Position numbers and translations under genes: made by a program. Under the pieces are notes generated by a model. That model worked only from the letters and a program-made list of their open reading frames with translations. It was not told where the DNA came from and did no database searches. Shown here piece after piece: positions 1 to 9,968 of a stretch of DNA of 49,780 nt. Source of the DNA: Mycobacterium sp. (GTDB lineage Bacteria > Actinomycetota > Actinomycetes > Mycobacteriales > Mycobacteriaceae); NCBI GenBank assembly GCA_025965975.1, contig JAOPVX010000387.1:1-49780 (forward strand), read 5' to 3'. The stretch's first letter is position 1; each line of letters opens with the position of its first letter.

Positions 1-496
1 CCGCCTTGAACAGATCGAACACCTCGATGAGTTGCTCGTGGGTGACCTCCGTCGACGGCCTGCCCGTCAGATACGACGGAATGACCGACGGTCCAATGGA
101 AGTCACGCCGTGCATCTCCGGCCCGAGCCCGTCGGGCCCTGCGTGCACGATCTGCGGCTGGATCTTCGCGCCGTGCTCGTGCACCACCTCGACCAGTGCA
201 CGGTGGGCGTCGGCTGCCGCGTCGGTGCCGAGGTGCAGGCCGCCAGGCGTCTCTGGATGATGATGGTCGATCCCTGTGGCGCCCACGGTGATCAGCCCGA
301 CGCCACCCTTCGCCCGCGCGGCGAAGTAGTCGCGGGTGCGTTCCGACGGCAACCCCTCCGGCGTCCCGTACATGGTCTCCATCGGAGACATCACCAGCCG
401 GTTGCGCAGCGTCATCGCGCCGATCCGCCCCGGCGCCAATAGGTTGGGGAAGTGCGGCGATGAGCCGCTTGCGCGAAGAGCAGACAGCCTTGTCAC
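1..496 (-). CDS. NADH:flavin oxidoreductase (old yellow enzyme family), truncated by the window edge
   Basis: This is the N-terminal 165 codons of an FMN-dependent ene-reductase or dienoyl-CoA-reductase-type TIM barrel; the rest lies beyond the window. The visible protein has the family layout. It reads PNLLAPGRIGAMTLRNRLVMSPMETMYG, broken here at the family's R-N-R and M-x-P-M features, and later shows SERTRDYFAARAKGGVGLI and QIVHAGPDG. The GTG start at 496-494 overlaps the TGA stop of the upstream DapB-like gene as GTGA, so the two are probably translationally coupled at the tail of the cyp51 operon. The substrate cannot be told from the sequence. An ATG further in (MTLRNR) is a less likely start because PNLLAPGRIG belongs to the conserved core. 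Confidence 0.85.
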   Translation of the reverse strand, partial: MTRLSALRASGSSPHFPNLLAPGRIGAMTLRNRLVMSPMETMYGTPEGLPSERTRDYFAARAKGGVGLITVGATGIDHHHPETPGGLHLGTDAAADAHRALVEVVHEHGAKIQPQIVHAGPDGLGPEMHGVTSIGPSVIPSYLTGRPSTEVTHEQLIEVFDLFKA

Positions 497-1569
497 CGTG
501 CGAATCGGCCGGAGAACGCGCGTAGCGGTAGGTCGGCGCTGGTGACGATTCCTGGCGGCGCGGCGACGACGGCGGGAATAGCGTTGAGCGCGGGTACCGC
601 CGTCACGCTCATCCCGATCTTCGCGAACGCGTCAACCGACGAGAAGTCGGTGCCTGGCTTTGGCAGGATCATGTGCTTGCTGTAGATGCACGGATCGCCC
701 TCGATCTTGGTGATGTAGCAGCCTTGGATGTCCCAATGCGGATCGGTGTGCGGGGTCATCTGCCAGTCCATGCGCAGCTCGACCCGCTTGATGTCGTCGA
801 CCGTGCCGACATAGCGCAGCACACAACCGCCCAGTGACCCCGCGGGCATTTTGTACCAGCCGAGGTCGACATCCTTTGTGCAGGCACCGAGTTCGTAGAT
901 GAACTTCACCTCGTCCAGTTCGATGCCGAAACAGTCGGCCATCAACCGAACCCCGTCCTCGAAGACGCGGGTGCCGAGTTCGAGCAGCCGCGGCACCTCC
1001 GGGTCGTCGACAGGGCGCCCGAAGCCGCAGTTGGCCCACGTCGGCGCGGAGTGATGGCACGAGACGTCGACCGACTCGATGCAAGTGACGCTTTCGATGT
1101 CGGCGACGTCGGCGGAATGCACGATCGTAAGGATCTGCGCCAGACCGGGGTTCATGCCGGTGCCGTAGAACGTCGAGCCGCCCCGCTGGCACGCGGCTTG
1201 CAGCATCTCCGATTCGGTCGTGCCGTTGTGGCGGTGGTTGGTGTCGCGGTGGTAGCCGGTCACCCAGTCGGCGGTGGTGACGACGTTGATACCCGCCTCG
1301 AGGACTCGCTCGTAGAGGTCAAGGTCTGGCCAGATGCCGTGGAAGGTAAGGCAGTCCGGCCGGGCGGCCAGGATGTCTTCGAGCGAGCCCGTGGCGGTGA
1401 CGCCGATCGGGTCGATCCGGACGATTTCGCCGACATCGCGCCCCACCTTCTCCGGCGAATAGCAATGCAGCCCGACGAGTTCCATGTCTTGGCGGGCGAG
1501 AATCCGGTTGACCATGACGGTGCCGACGTTTCCCGACGCCACCTGAAAGACGCGCAACGGCCTGCTCAT
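493..1569 (-). CDS. DapB-like NAD(P)H-dependent amine dehydrogenase family protein
   Basis: This 358-residue protein begins with a Rossmann fold (VFQVASGNVGTVMVNRIL, residues about 7-24), with GNVG in place of the usual GxxG turn. It resembles the dihydrodipicolinate reductase N-terminal domain proteins that are annotated in actinobacteria as NAD(P)H-dependent amine dehydrogenases. A conserved-looking block, GTGMNPGLAQ, lies near residue 140. It is 6 nt downstream of adhB and overlaps the following flavin oxidoreductase by 4 nt, so it belongs to the same transcription unit. Context suggests a catabolic redox step, not lysine synthesis. The substrate is unknown. Confidence 0.8.
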   Translation of the reverse strand: MSRPLRVFQVASGNVGTVMVNRILARQDMELVGLHCYSPEKVGRDVGEIVRIDPIGVTATGSLEDILAARPDCLTFHGIWPDLDLYERVLEAGINVVTTADWVTGYHRDTNHRHNGTTESEMLQAACQRGGSTFYGTGMNPGLAQILTIVHSADVADIESVTCIESVDVSCHHSAPTWANCGFGRPVDDPEVPRLLELGTRVFEDGVRLMADCFGIELDEVKFIYELGACTKDVDLGWYKMPAGSLGGCVLRYVGTVDDIKRVELRMDWQMTPHTDPHWDIQGCYITKIEGDPCIYSKHMILPKPGTDFSSVDAFAKIGMSVTAVPALNAIPAVVAAPPGIVTSADLPLRAFSGRFAR

Positions 1570-1575
1570 CTGGTC

Positions 1576-2706
1576 CTACCTGTCGTCGTCGGTGTAACGG
1601 ATGATGCCGCGAATGTTCTTGCCGTTCAGCATGTCCTGGTAGCCCTCATTGACCTGCTCCAGCTTGTACTGGCGCGTGACCATGTCGTCGAGGTTGAGCT
1701 TGCCTGCCTTGTACATCGACAACAGCTGCGGGATGTCGTACTGCGGGTTGCCGCCGCCGAAGATGGTGCCCTGCAGGTTCTTCTGCATCAGGGTCAGCAT
1801 GGCCAGGTTCAGCGTGACCTGGGTATCGAGAAGGCTGCCGATCGCGGTGAGCACACAGGTGCCGCCCTTCGCGGTGATCATCATGTAGCTGTCGATATCG
1901 GCGCCCTTGACCTCGCCGACCGTGACGATCACCTTGTGTGCCATCAAACCCCAGGTGACCTCGGCGATACCGGCCAGCGCGGCGTTGATGTCCGGATACA
2001 CGTGGGTAGCACCGAATTTCAGCGCCTGATCGCGCTTCCATTCCACTGGGTCGATGGCGAAGATGTAGCGGGCGCCCGCGTTGGCCGCGCCCTGTAGCGC
2101 CGACATGCCGACCCCGCCGACGCCGACGATCGCGGCGTCTTGTCCTGGCCGGATGTCTGCGGTGCGGGTGGCCGAGCCGTAGCCGGTGGTGACGCCGCAG
2201 CCGACCAGGCAGGCCACCTCGAACGGGATCGACGGGTCGATCTTCACCACCGAGCTCTTGTGCACGACCATGTACGGCGAGAACGTGCCAAGCAGCGTCA
2301 TCGGGAAGACGGGAGTGTCGTTCTTGGCCTTGATGCGGAAGGTGCCGTCGGAGACGGCGGCGCCGTTGAGCAATCCCGCTCCGATGTCGCAGAGGTTGCG
2401 CAGCCCCGCCTGACACGACGGACACTTGCCGCACGACGGGATGAACGACAGCACAACGTGGTCGCCGGGGGCGAAGTCCTCGACCCCTGGCCCGACCTCG
2501 GTGACGATGCCCGCGCCTTCATGTCCGCCGAGGACGGGGAAGCCGCCCATCGGGATGGCGCCTGTGACCAGGTGCCGGTCGGAGTGGCACATCCCTGCCG
2601 CCTCCAACTGGATCTTCACCTCGTCCTTGACGGGGTCGCCGATCTCGATCTCCTCGATCGACCACGGCTGGTTGAACTCCCAGATGAGAGCGCCTTTTGT
2701 CTTCAT
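1576..2706 (-). CDS. adhB: Zinc-containing NDMA-dependent-type alcohol dehydrogenase AdhB
   Basis: This 376-residue medium-chain dehydrogenase matches the position and type of M. tuberculosis adhB (Rv0761c). The catalytic zinc region shows AAGMCHSDRH and GGHEGAG. A structural zinc lobe follows with four cysteines in CGKCPSC and NLCD. The cofactor fold is VGVGGVGMSALQGA near residue 200. The protein resembles the NDMA-dependent group, whose members hold NAD tightly and are associated with mycofactocin; this is inference from similarity. It probably oxidises an alcohol made by a P450 of this operon. A purine-rich AGGA lies 6 nt before the ATG. A TACAGT at 2729-2734 could give the gene its own promoter within the 70-nt gap after the NTF2-like gene. 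Confidence 0.88.
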   Translation of the reverse strand: MKTKGALIWEFNQPWSIEEIEIGDPVKDEVKIQLEAAGMCHSDRHLVTGAIPMGGFPVLGGHEGAGIVTEVGPGVEDFAPGDHVVLSFIPSCGKCPSCQAGLRNLCDIGAGLLNGAAVSDGTFRIKAKNDTPVFPMTLLGTFSPYMVVHKSSVVKIDPSIPFEVACLVGCGVTTGYGSATRTADIRPGQDAAIVGVGGVGMSALQGAANAGARYIFAIDPVEWKRDQALKFGATHVYPDINAALAGIAEVTWGLMAHKVIVTVGEVKGADIDSYMMITAKGGTCVLTAIGSLLDTQVTLNLAMLTLMQKNLQGTIFGGGNPQYDIPQLLSMYKAGKLNLDDMVTRQYKLEQVNEGYQDMLNGKNIRGIIRYTDDDR

Positions 2707-2728
2707 CGCGTCCTGCTTTCGTCGGAGA

Positions 2729-2734
2729 ACTGTA
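2729..2734 (-). promoter_or_regulatory. Possible internal -10 element before adhB
   Basis: The minus strand reads TACAGT here (TANNNT type), about 22 nt before the adhB ATG, with an AGGA ribosome-binding sequence in between. No clear -35 is seen. The 70-nt gap upstream is the longest in this operon, which makes a secondary promoter plausible. Confidence 0.3.
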
Positions 2735-2776
2735 GCGCCAGACTAAGTTATCTAGGTCACACATTCCTCGGCCGGT

Positions 2777-3343
2777 TTACCAGATCGGTACCGGCGACGT
2801 GCCGAGCGGGTAATAGCCAGGCAGCTTTTCTCCGGCCAGGCTGCGTTCGATCCGCTCCTGCATGCCCTTGGACAGTTTGCCCGCCGTCATCAGGTCCAGG
2901 TACAGCTTCTGCACGTGGCCGAAGTCGAAGAAGTCGCGTTGCCACTCGATCTTGGCATCCGCGTCCAGCCGGAACCAGCTGCCGCCGATGCCATAGATCT
3001 CATATTCTTCGGCTTCGGTGTCTCCGTCTGTATCGCCGGCCCGGCCGGCAATCTGCTTCCAGAATCCCACGATCTCGCCGATCTTGTCGTCGATGATCAC
3101 CTTCTGGTACGGGTAGCGCCACCCCTCGAGGCCGACCATCTCCAAACCCAGAGCGATGTCGCGGATCTCGCCGATGCCGATGCACATCACGTCTTCCTTC
3201 GGACCGATGTTCCAGCCGTAGGTGGCGTCGTCGGCGTAGAAGTCCGCCAACGGCTTCCAGTCACCGGCCTTCTCGGCGTCGCGGTTGACCTGGAGCCACC
3301 GCTCGACCCAGTCTTCCAGTTGCTCGCGGGACAATTCCGCCAT
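2777..3343 (-). CDS. NTF2/SnoaL-like protein (Rv0762c-type)
   Basis: This 188-residue protein has the opening typical of the SnoaL/NTF2-like alpha+beta barrel: a helix (REQLEDWVERWLQVNRDAEKAGDW), then LADFYADDATYGWNIGPKEDV around residues 33-52. Conserved WRYPYQK and WFRLDADAKIEWQRDFFDF segments lie further on. Members act as isomerases, hydratases or polyketide cyclases, or only bind ligands; no reaction can be assigned. It starts 2 nt after the ferredoxin stop and sits between the ferredoxin and adhB, as in M. tuberculosis. Its placement among cyp51, ferredoxin and adhB suggests it handles the same hydrophobic substrate. That is inference from context. Confidence 0.75.
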   Translation of the reverse strand: MAELSREQLEDWVERWLQVNRDAEKAGDWKPLADFYADDATYGWNIGPKEDVMCIGIGEIRDIALGLEMVGLEGWRYPYQKVIIDDKIGEIVGFWKQIAGRAGDTDGDTEAEEYEIYGIGGSWFRLDADAKIEWQRDFFDFGHVQKLYLDLMTAGKLSKGMQERIERSLAGEKLPGYYPLGTSPVPIW

Positions 3344-3345
3344 GA

Positions 3346-4908
<1,563 letters not shown>

Positions 4909-4912
<4 letters not shown>

Positions 4913-5736
4913 GACGGCATCCCCTCCTGCCCTAACTTGAGTTGCTGACGTTCTTTCGGTGCGTTGGCCAGCGGCGCCTCGGGTTGGAGCTCCATGTTGG
5001 CGATGAAACCGCCGCGCGGCGTCTCGGCGACGAACGCGATGGCACGCGCCAGATCCGCCGGGCGCAGGAAGTAGTCGTGGCGGGCCTGGCCCCATTTCGC
5101 CCAGTCCTCCAGCGCCGGACCGATCGATTCGGCAGGCAGGCTCCAGCCCATGGACGTCTTCGTCGGACCAGGGTGCACGATCGACGCTCGCACCCCTGTG
5201 CCTTCGAGCTCCATCTGCAGGTTGGTGACCATCGCCGTCAGCGCCGCTTTGGCGGCTCCGTAGGCGCCCATGTGCGGACGCTGGCGCAGCGCGACATCGG
5301 ATCCAACGAAGATCACGTCGCCGCGTTGCCGGTCTACCATTCCGGGCAGCACCGCGGTGGCCAACCGGTTGGCGCCGATGAGATGGATCTGCACCTGCGA
5401 TTCGAATGCGTCGGTGCTGATTTCGTGCAGCCGGCCGAAGTATGTGTCTCCAGCGCCGGCGACGAGCAGTTCGATGTCGCCGAGTTCGTCGGTGGCCCTG
5501 TGCACGAATCCCTTGACCGAGTCGGCGTCCGTGACGTCGAGCGGCAGCGCGATCGCTTCCCCGCCCGCGGAACGGATCTGGTCGACGAGCTCCTGGCACT
5601 TATCGACGCGACGGGCGCCGAGTGCGACGGGAAAACCGCGGCGTGCCAACTCAACGCCGGTGGCGGCGCCGATTCCGGACGAGGCACCGGCGACGATCGC
5701 GGGCCTGCGGTCGGGAAGTTGGTCGAAACGGGGCAT
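4909..5736 (-). CDS. Short-chain dehydrogenase/reductase (Rv0765c-type)
   Basis: This 275-residue classical SDR shows the NAD(P)-binding GASSGIGAA motif near residue 17, a catalytic serine region (FVGSDVALRQ) and the active-site Y-G-A-A-K motif (MGAYGAAKAALTAM). The tail has residues resembling a membrane-associated or polar C-terminus but no predicted segment. It lies between cyp123 (10 nt upstream) and cyp51 (4-nt overlap), so it is very likely co-expressed with both P450s and may oxidise or reduce a carbonyl or hydroxyl made by one of them. The substrate is unknown. Confidence 0.88.
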
Positions 5737-5746
5737 GCCTAGCCTT

Positions 5747-6961
5747 TCAACGGACCGTTACTGCTATCGGCAATTGGGCGAATCCGCGGACGTTGCTCGA
5801 ATGGACTCGCACGGCGTTGGCCTCGTCGATCTCGAATCCGCTGATCCGCTTGAACAGTTCGGTCAGCGCGACGCGTGCTTCCATCCTGGCTAGATGCGCA
5901 CCAAGGCAGAAGTGGGCGCCGCTACCGAAACTCACCAGCTTCGAACCGATTTCGCGCCCGATTCGGTACTCGTCGGGCTGTTCGAACACTCGGTCGTCAC
6001 GGTTCGCCGAGCCGGGCAGCAGAAGCAGTACGTCGCCGTCACGCATCGTGGTGTCGTAGAGCGTCAACTCGCCGGACACGGTGCGCGCCAGGATCTGGCT
6101 GGACGTGTCGTAGCGCAGGGTCTCCTCGACCCACAACGGTATCTGGGAGTGGTCATCGAAGACCGGCGCCAACTGGTCGGGGTTCTTGGCACCCCAATAC
6201 GCCGCGTTGGCAAGCAGTTTCGTAGTGGTCTCGTTGCCGGCGACCACCATCAGGAACAGGAACGCCATGATCTCTTCGTCGGTGAGGCGGTCGCCGTCGA
6301 TCTCGGCTTCCAGTAGCGCCGACGTCAAGTCGTCCGACGGCTGCTTGCGGCGCTGGGCGACCATGTCGGCGTAGTAGACCATCAGGTCCGCCGACGCCTG
6401 CATCGCCGAAACGGGCACGTCGGCCACGCCCGAATCGCGGTGCATGACGCCGTCGGCCAGCGCGCGGATGCGGGCCCGGTCAGGGCCGGGCACGCCCATC
6501 AGCTCGGAGATCACGTCCATCGGCACCTTGCCTGCGAACTCGTCGACAAAATCGAAAGGTGCCCCCGAAGAACCAGACTGCAACGCGGCGTCAAGGTGAG
6601 CAACCGCGATCTCGGTGACGCGCGCCTCGAGCTCGCGAATTCGGCGTGGGGTGAAGCCCTTTGACACCAGGGTGCGCAGTCGCAGGTGCGCGGGGTCGTC
6701 GAGGGCGAGGAAGGACATCACCTTGTGCGCGTCCGAGCTGCGTGAGATCGGATCGAGCGAGACGCCGTACTTATTCGACAGAGTGGTGCTGTTGCGGAAG
6801 CCCTGCAGGACGTCGCCGTGCCGCGACAGTGCCCAGAACTTGAGCTCGTCGTTGCGGTACAGCGGCGCCTCGTCGCGCAACCGCCGGTAGGACGGGTACG
6901 GGTCTTCATGGAAGTCGTAGTCGTACGGGTCGAGGCCAAGGTCGCTCATATCGACAGTCAT
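5747..6961 (-). CDS. cyp123: Cytochrome P450 CYP123-type
   Basis: This 404-residue soluble P450 has the I-helix VVAGNETTTKL, the K-helix E-x-x-R in VEETLRYDTS, and the heme loop FGSGAHFCLGAHLAR with its axial cysteine. Order and type match M. tuberculosis cyp123 (Rv0766c), which also lies between a TetR gene and the SDR/cyp51 pair. Its ATG overlaps the stop of the TetR gene by 4 nt, so it should share the autoregulated promoter at about 7550. The natural substrate is not established. The neighbourhood suggests it shares the ferredoxin with CYP51. Confidence 0.92.
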   Translation of the reverse strand: MTVDMSDLGLDPYDYDFHEDPYPSYRRLRDEAPLYRNDELKFWALSRHGDVLQGFRNSTTLSNKYGVSLDPISRSSDAHKVMSFLALDDPAHLRLRTLVSKGFTPRRIRELEARVTEIAVAHLDAALQSGSSGAPFDFVDEFAGKVPMDVISELMGVPGPDRARIRALADGVMHRDSGVADVPVSAMQASADLMVYYADMVAQRRKQPSDDLTSALLEAEIDGDRLTDEEIMAFLFLMVVAGNETTTKLLANAAYWGAKNPDQLAPVFDDHSQIPLWVEETLRYDTSSQILARTVSGELTLYDTTMRDGDVLLLLPGSANRDDRVFEQPDEYRIGREIGSKLVSFGSGAHFCLGAHLARMEARVALTELFKRISGFEIDEANAVRVHSSNVRGFAQLPIAVTVR

Positions 6962-7542
6962 CGATCGTCTCCGAGGATGAGGCCGACCACGTAGCTGAGG
7001 CGGTCGGCGATCTGGTGGTATGTGACAACGCCGCTGCCTGCGTGGACCAGGGCGCCGAAGTAGGTCATCTCAAGAGCCGACACCGTGCGCGGGTCGGCGT
7101 CCGGACCGACCGCCGAGCGGATGCGGCGATGAATCTCGGAGCCGATGCGGTCGCGGACCGTGCGGACCGCCGCGTCGCCGTTGCTCAGTAGCGCCGTCGT
7201 GCAGGCGGCCGCGACCTCGGGTTCGTCGGCGATCATCAGCGTCAGCGCGCGCAGAGCCTGCTCGACCCGGCTCGACCTGCTGTCGTTCACATCCGTGAAG
7301 TAGGGCACCTGACCGACAAGGTCGAGGTAGACCTCGGCGATCAGGTGGTTCTTCGACGAGAAGTACGTGTACGCCGTCGCAGGGGCGACCTTCGCGCGGG
7401 CGGCCACCGCCCGCACCGTCAGGTCGGCGTACGACGACTCGCGCAACATCTCGACACCGGCGGTGAGCACCTTGCGGAAGGTCTCCTCCTGCCGACGGTT
7501 GCGTGGCGACTCTGTGAGCGCAACCACTGCATCGCTGGACAC
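6958..7542 (-). CDS. TetR-family transcriptional regulator of the cyp123-cyp51 operon (Rv0767c-type)
   Basis: This 194-residue regulator has an N-terminal TetR DNA-binding domain (about residues 17-62) with the recognition helix region KVAPATAYTYFSSKNHL, followed by a divergent ligand-binding domain. It is the first gene of the minus-strand operon and is divergent from aldA. GTG at 7542 is chosen as start. A TAACTT -10 ends 6 nt before it, which predicts a leaderless message. A GGACA-NN-TGTCC dyad covers the start codon and a second copy lies before aldA, so the protein probably represses both directions. Ligand unknown. Confidence 0.88.
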   Translation of the reverse strand: MSSDAVVALTESPRNRRQEETFRKVLTAGVEMLRESSYADLTVRAVAARAKVAPATAYTYFSSKNHLIAEVYLDLVGQVPYFTDVNDSRSSRVEQALRALTLMIADEPEVAAACTTALLSNGDAAVRTVRDRIGSEIHRRIRSAVGPDADPRTVSALEMTYFGALVHAGSGVVTYHQIADRLSYVVGLILGDDR

Positions 7543-7549
7543 ATGTCCA
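7536..7549. promoter_or_regulatory. Candidate TetR operator O1 (TGGACACATGTCCA)
   Basis: This 14-bp dyad has perfect six-base arms, TGGACA and TGTCCA, around a CA centre. It spans the GTG start of the TetR gene and the predicted transcription start, a position suited to autorepression. A related dyad lies at 7684-7695. Assignment to the neighbouring TetR protein is inference. Confidence 0.6.
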
Positions 7550-7554
7550 AGTTA
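7549..7554 (-). promoter_or_regulatory. -10 element of the TetR-cyp123-cyp51 operon
   Basis: The minus strand reads TAACTT, fitting TANNNT, and ends exactly 6 nt before the GTG of the TetR gene. A TTGCCC lies upstream at roughly -35 spacing. The predicted transcript starts at or next to the start codon. Confidence 0.5.
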
Positions 7555-7637
7555 TCCGACGGCAGCGGCTTTGGGCAAGTACCGACCGGAAACACGCACT
7601 ATAAACGGCTGAACGGTGGCTGAAAGAGGACCCCGTC

Positions 7638-7667
7638 TTGCTTCGCACCGCCGTCTGGGGCTATCGT
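7638..7667 (+). promoter_or_regulatory. Candidate aldA promoter
   Basis: TTGCTT (7638-7643) and TATCGT (7662-7667) are separated by 18 nt. The predicted transcription start, near 7674, lies about 10 nt before the second GGACA-NN-TGTCC dyad, so a bound repressor would block elongation or open-complex formation. Confidence 0.45.
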
Positions 7668-7683
7668 TCGAGAGAACCCAGTC

Positions 7684-7695
7684 GGACAGTTGTCC
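7684..7695. promoter_or_regulatory. Candidate TetR operator O2 (GGACAGTTGTCC)
   Basis: This dyad has perfect GGACA/TGTCC arms and a two-base centre, the same layout as the dyad over the TetR start codon. It lies 22 nt before the aldA ATG, just downstream of the proposed promoter. Finding the same arms on both sides of one divergent region supports a shared regulator. Confidence 0.6.
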
Positions 7696-7717
7696 AGCAA
7701 AGAAGCGGAGAGTTGGT

Positions 7718-9184
7718 ATGGGCCTGTTGAACGATCGTCAAAGTCAACTGCTCATCGACGGCAAGCTGGTGGCGGGCGGCGGGGGCACCTTCGGAACCGT
7801 CAACCCGGCGACCGAAGAGGTGCTCGGTGTCGCGGCCGACGCGACCACCGACGATATGGGCTCCGCGATCGGGGCGGCCCGCCGCGCGTTCGACGACACC
7901 GACTGGTCGACGAACACCGAGCTGCGGGTGCGGTGCCTGCGTCAGCTGCAGGAAGTCCTGACCAAGCACATTGAAGAATTGCGCGAGATCACCATCGCCG
8001 AGGTGGGCGCGCCGGTGATGCTGACATCGATGGCGCAGCTGGAGGGCCCGATCGCCGACCTCAGTTTCTGCGCCGATACCGCGGAGTCGTACCAGTGGAC
8101 GACTGATGCAGGCATCGCGTCGCCGATGGGCATCAAGACCCATCGGACGATTGTCAGGGAGCCGGTCGGCGTGGTCGGAGCGATCACCCCCTGGAATTTC
8201 CCGCATCAGATCAACCTCGCCAAGATCGGTCCGGCGCTGGCCGCGGGTAACACGGTGGTGCTCAAACCGGCGCCCGACACCCCGTGGTGCGCAGCAGTGC
8301 TTGGTGAGCTGATCCTCGAGCACACCGACATCCCTGCCGGTGTCGTCAACATCATCACGTCGAGTGATCACGGGGTGGGGGCGCTGCTGTCGAAGGACGC
8401 ACGGGTGGACATGGTGTCGTTCACCGGGTCGACGAACACCGGCCGGGCGGTGATGGCCGACGGGGCGGCGACGCTGAAGAAAGTGTTCCTGGAACTCGGT
8501 GGGAAGTCGGCGTTCCTCGTGCTTGACGATGCGGATCTCGCTGGGGCCTGCTCGATGTCAGCGTTCACCGCATCGATGCACGCAGGGCAGGGCTGTGCGA
8601 TCACCACCAGGCTGGTAGTGCCCCGTGCTCGCTACGACGAAGCCGTCGAGGCGGCGGCCGCCACGATGGGGTCGATCAAGCCGGGGGATCCCACGGACCC
8701 CGGCACTGTCTGCGGGCCGTTGATATCGGCGCGGCAGCGAGACCGGGTACAGGGGTATCTGGATTCGGCGACCCAGGAGGGCGGCAAATTCGCATGCGGC
8801 GGAGGCCGTCCCGCGGATCGAGATACCGGCTTCTTCATCGAGCCCACCGTGATCGCCGGACTCGACAACAATGCCAGGGTCGCGCGCGAGGAGATCTTTG
8901 GACCCGTGCTCACGGTCATCGCCCACGACGGCGACGACGATGCGGTGCGGATCGCGAACGACTCGCCTTACGGACTGTCAGGCACGGTGTTCTCGGCTAA
9001 CGAGGAGCGCGCCGCGGGAATCGCCGCGCGGATGCGCGTCGGCACGGTCAACGTCAACGGCGGTGTCTGGTACTCGGCCGACATGCCGTTCGGTGGATAC
9101 AAGCAATCCGGCATCGGCAGGGAGATGGGGCTCGCCGGTTTCGAGGAGTATCTCGAGATGAAGGTCATTGCCACTTCCGCTTGA
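7718..9184 (+). CDS. aldA: Aldehyde dehydrogenase AldA
   Basis: This 488-residue NAD-dependent aldehyde dehydrogenase shows the oxyanion-region TPWNFP, the NAD-fold FTGSTNTGRAV, the general-base glutamate in LELGGKSAF, the catalytic cysteine in GQGCAITTR, and the EEIFGPV signature. It oxidises an aldehyde to a carboxylic acid; the substrate is not identifiable. The ATG at 7718 is preceded by a purine-rich CGGAGAG at a fitting distance; upstream in-frame codons do not look like this family. It is the first of four or five consecutive plus-strand catabolic genes, divergent from the P450 operon. This matches M. tuberculosis aldA (Rv0768). Confidence 0.92.
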   Translation: MGLLNDRQSQLLIDGKLVAGGGGTFGTVNPATEEVLGVAADATTDDMGSAIGAARRAFDDTDWSTNTELRVRCLRQLQEVLTKHIEELREITIAEVGAPVMLTSMAQLEGPIADLSFCADTAESYQWTTDAGIASPMGIKTHRTIVREPVGVVGAITPWNFPHQINLAKIGPALAAGNTVVLKPAPDTPWCAAVLGELILEHTDIPAGVVNIITSSDHGVGALLSKDARVDMVSFTGSTNTGRAVMADGAATLKKVFLELGGKSAFLVLDDADLAGACSMSAFTASMHAGQGCAITTRLVVPRARYDEAVEAAAATMGSIKPGDPTDPGTVCGPLISARQRDRVQGYLDSATQEGGKFACGGGRPADRDTGFFIEPTVIAGLDNNARVAREEIFGPVLTVIAHDGDDDAVRIANDSPYGLSGTVFSANEERAAGIAARMRVGTVNVNGGVWYSADMPFGGYKQSGIGREMGLAGFEEYLEMKVIATSA

Positions 9185-9215
9185 TTTTTGGGAAGCCAAC
9201 TAAGGAGAGACATCG

Positions 9216-9968
9216 ATGGGGCAGTTCGACGAGAAGGTCGCAATCGTCACCGGGTCCGGTGGCGGGATCGGCCAGGCATACGCCGAGGCGCTGGCCCGTG
9301 AGGGCGCTGCGGTGGTGGTGGCCGACATCAACGCCGAAGGCGCCGAGCGGGTGGCCAAGCAGATCGTCGCCGACGGGGGAACGGCGATCAGCGTGCCGGT
9401 CGACGTGTCGGATATCGACTCGGCCAAGGCGATGGCCGACCGGACGCTGGCCGAGTTCGGCGGGATCGACTACCTGGTCAACAACGCGGCGATCTTCGGC
9501 GGGATGAAGCTGGACCTGCTGCTCACCGTCGACTGGGACTACTACAAGAAGTTCATGAGCGTGAACCTCGACGGCGCGCTGGTGTGCACCCGCGCGGTGT
9601 ACCGCAAGATGGCTAAACGCGGCGGGGGAGCGATCGTCAACCAGTCGTCGACCGCGGCGTGGATGTACGCGAACTTCTATGGGCTGGCCAAGGTGGGCAT
9701 CAACGGCCTGACCCAGCAGCTGTCGCGCGAGTTGGGCGGGATGAACATCCGGATCAACGCGATCGCACCGGGGCCGATCAACACCGAGGCGACCAGGACC
9801 ACCACCCCGCAGGAGATGGTCGCCGACATCGTGAAGGGTATTCCGTTGTCCCGCATGGGCGAACCCGAGGACCTGGTCGGCATGTGTCTGTTCCTGCTGT
9901 CGGATCAGGCGAAGTGGATCACCGGCCAAATCTTCAACGTCGACGGCGGGCAGATCATCCGATCATGA
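9216..9968 (+). CDS. Short-chain dehydrogenase/reductase (Rv0769-type)
   Basis: This 250-residue classical SDR has the cofactor motif TGSGGGIGQAYAE at residues 12-24, NNAA at about 88-91, the catalytic serine in VNQSSTAAW, and the Y-G-L-A-K active site. PGPINTEA follows the active site as usual. A strong AAGGAGAG ribosome-binding sequence sits 8 nt before the ATG. It is 31 nt after aldA and overlaps the next gene as ATGA, so it is part of the aldA operon. Probably an alcohol or hydroxyacyl dehydrogenase; the substrate is unknown. Confidence 0.9.
   Translation: MGQFDEKVAIVTGSGGGIGQAYAEALAREGAAVVVADINAEGAERVAKQIVADGGTAISVPVDVSDIDSAKAMADRTLAEFGGIDYLVNNAAIFGGMKLDLLLTVDWDYYKKFMSVNLDGALVCTRAVYRKMAKRGGGAIVNQSSTAAWMYANFYGLAKVGINGLTQQLSRELGGMNIRINAIAPGPINTEATRTTTPQEMVADIVKGIPLSRMGEPEDLVGMCLFLLSDQAKWITGQIFNVDGGQIIRS

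Noticed and set aside
1051-2097. Long plus-strand open frame
   Set aside because: It is antisense to adhB and the DapB-like gene, with Asp/Val/Arg-rich composition and no domain.
4913-5599. A 678-codon frame that would extend cyp51 upstream
   Set aside because: The upstream part reads as an arginine-rich shadow of the SDR gene. CYP51 has its own ATG with an ATGA overlap and the normal family length.
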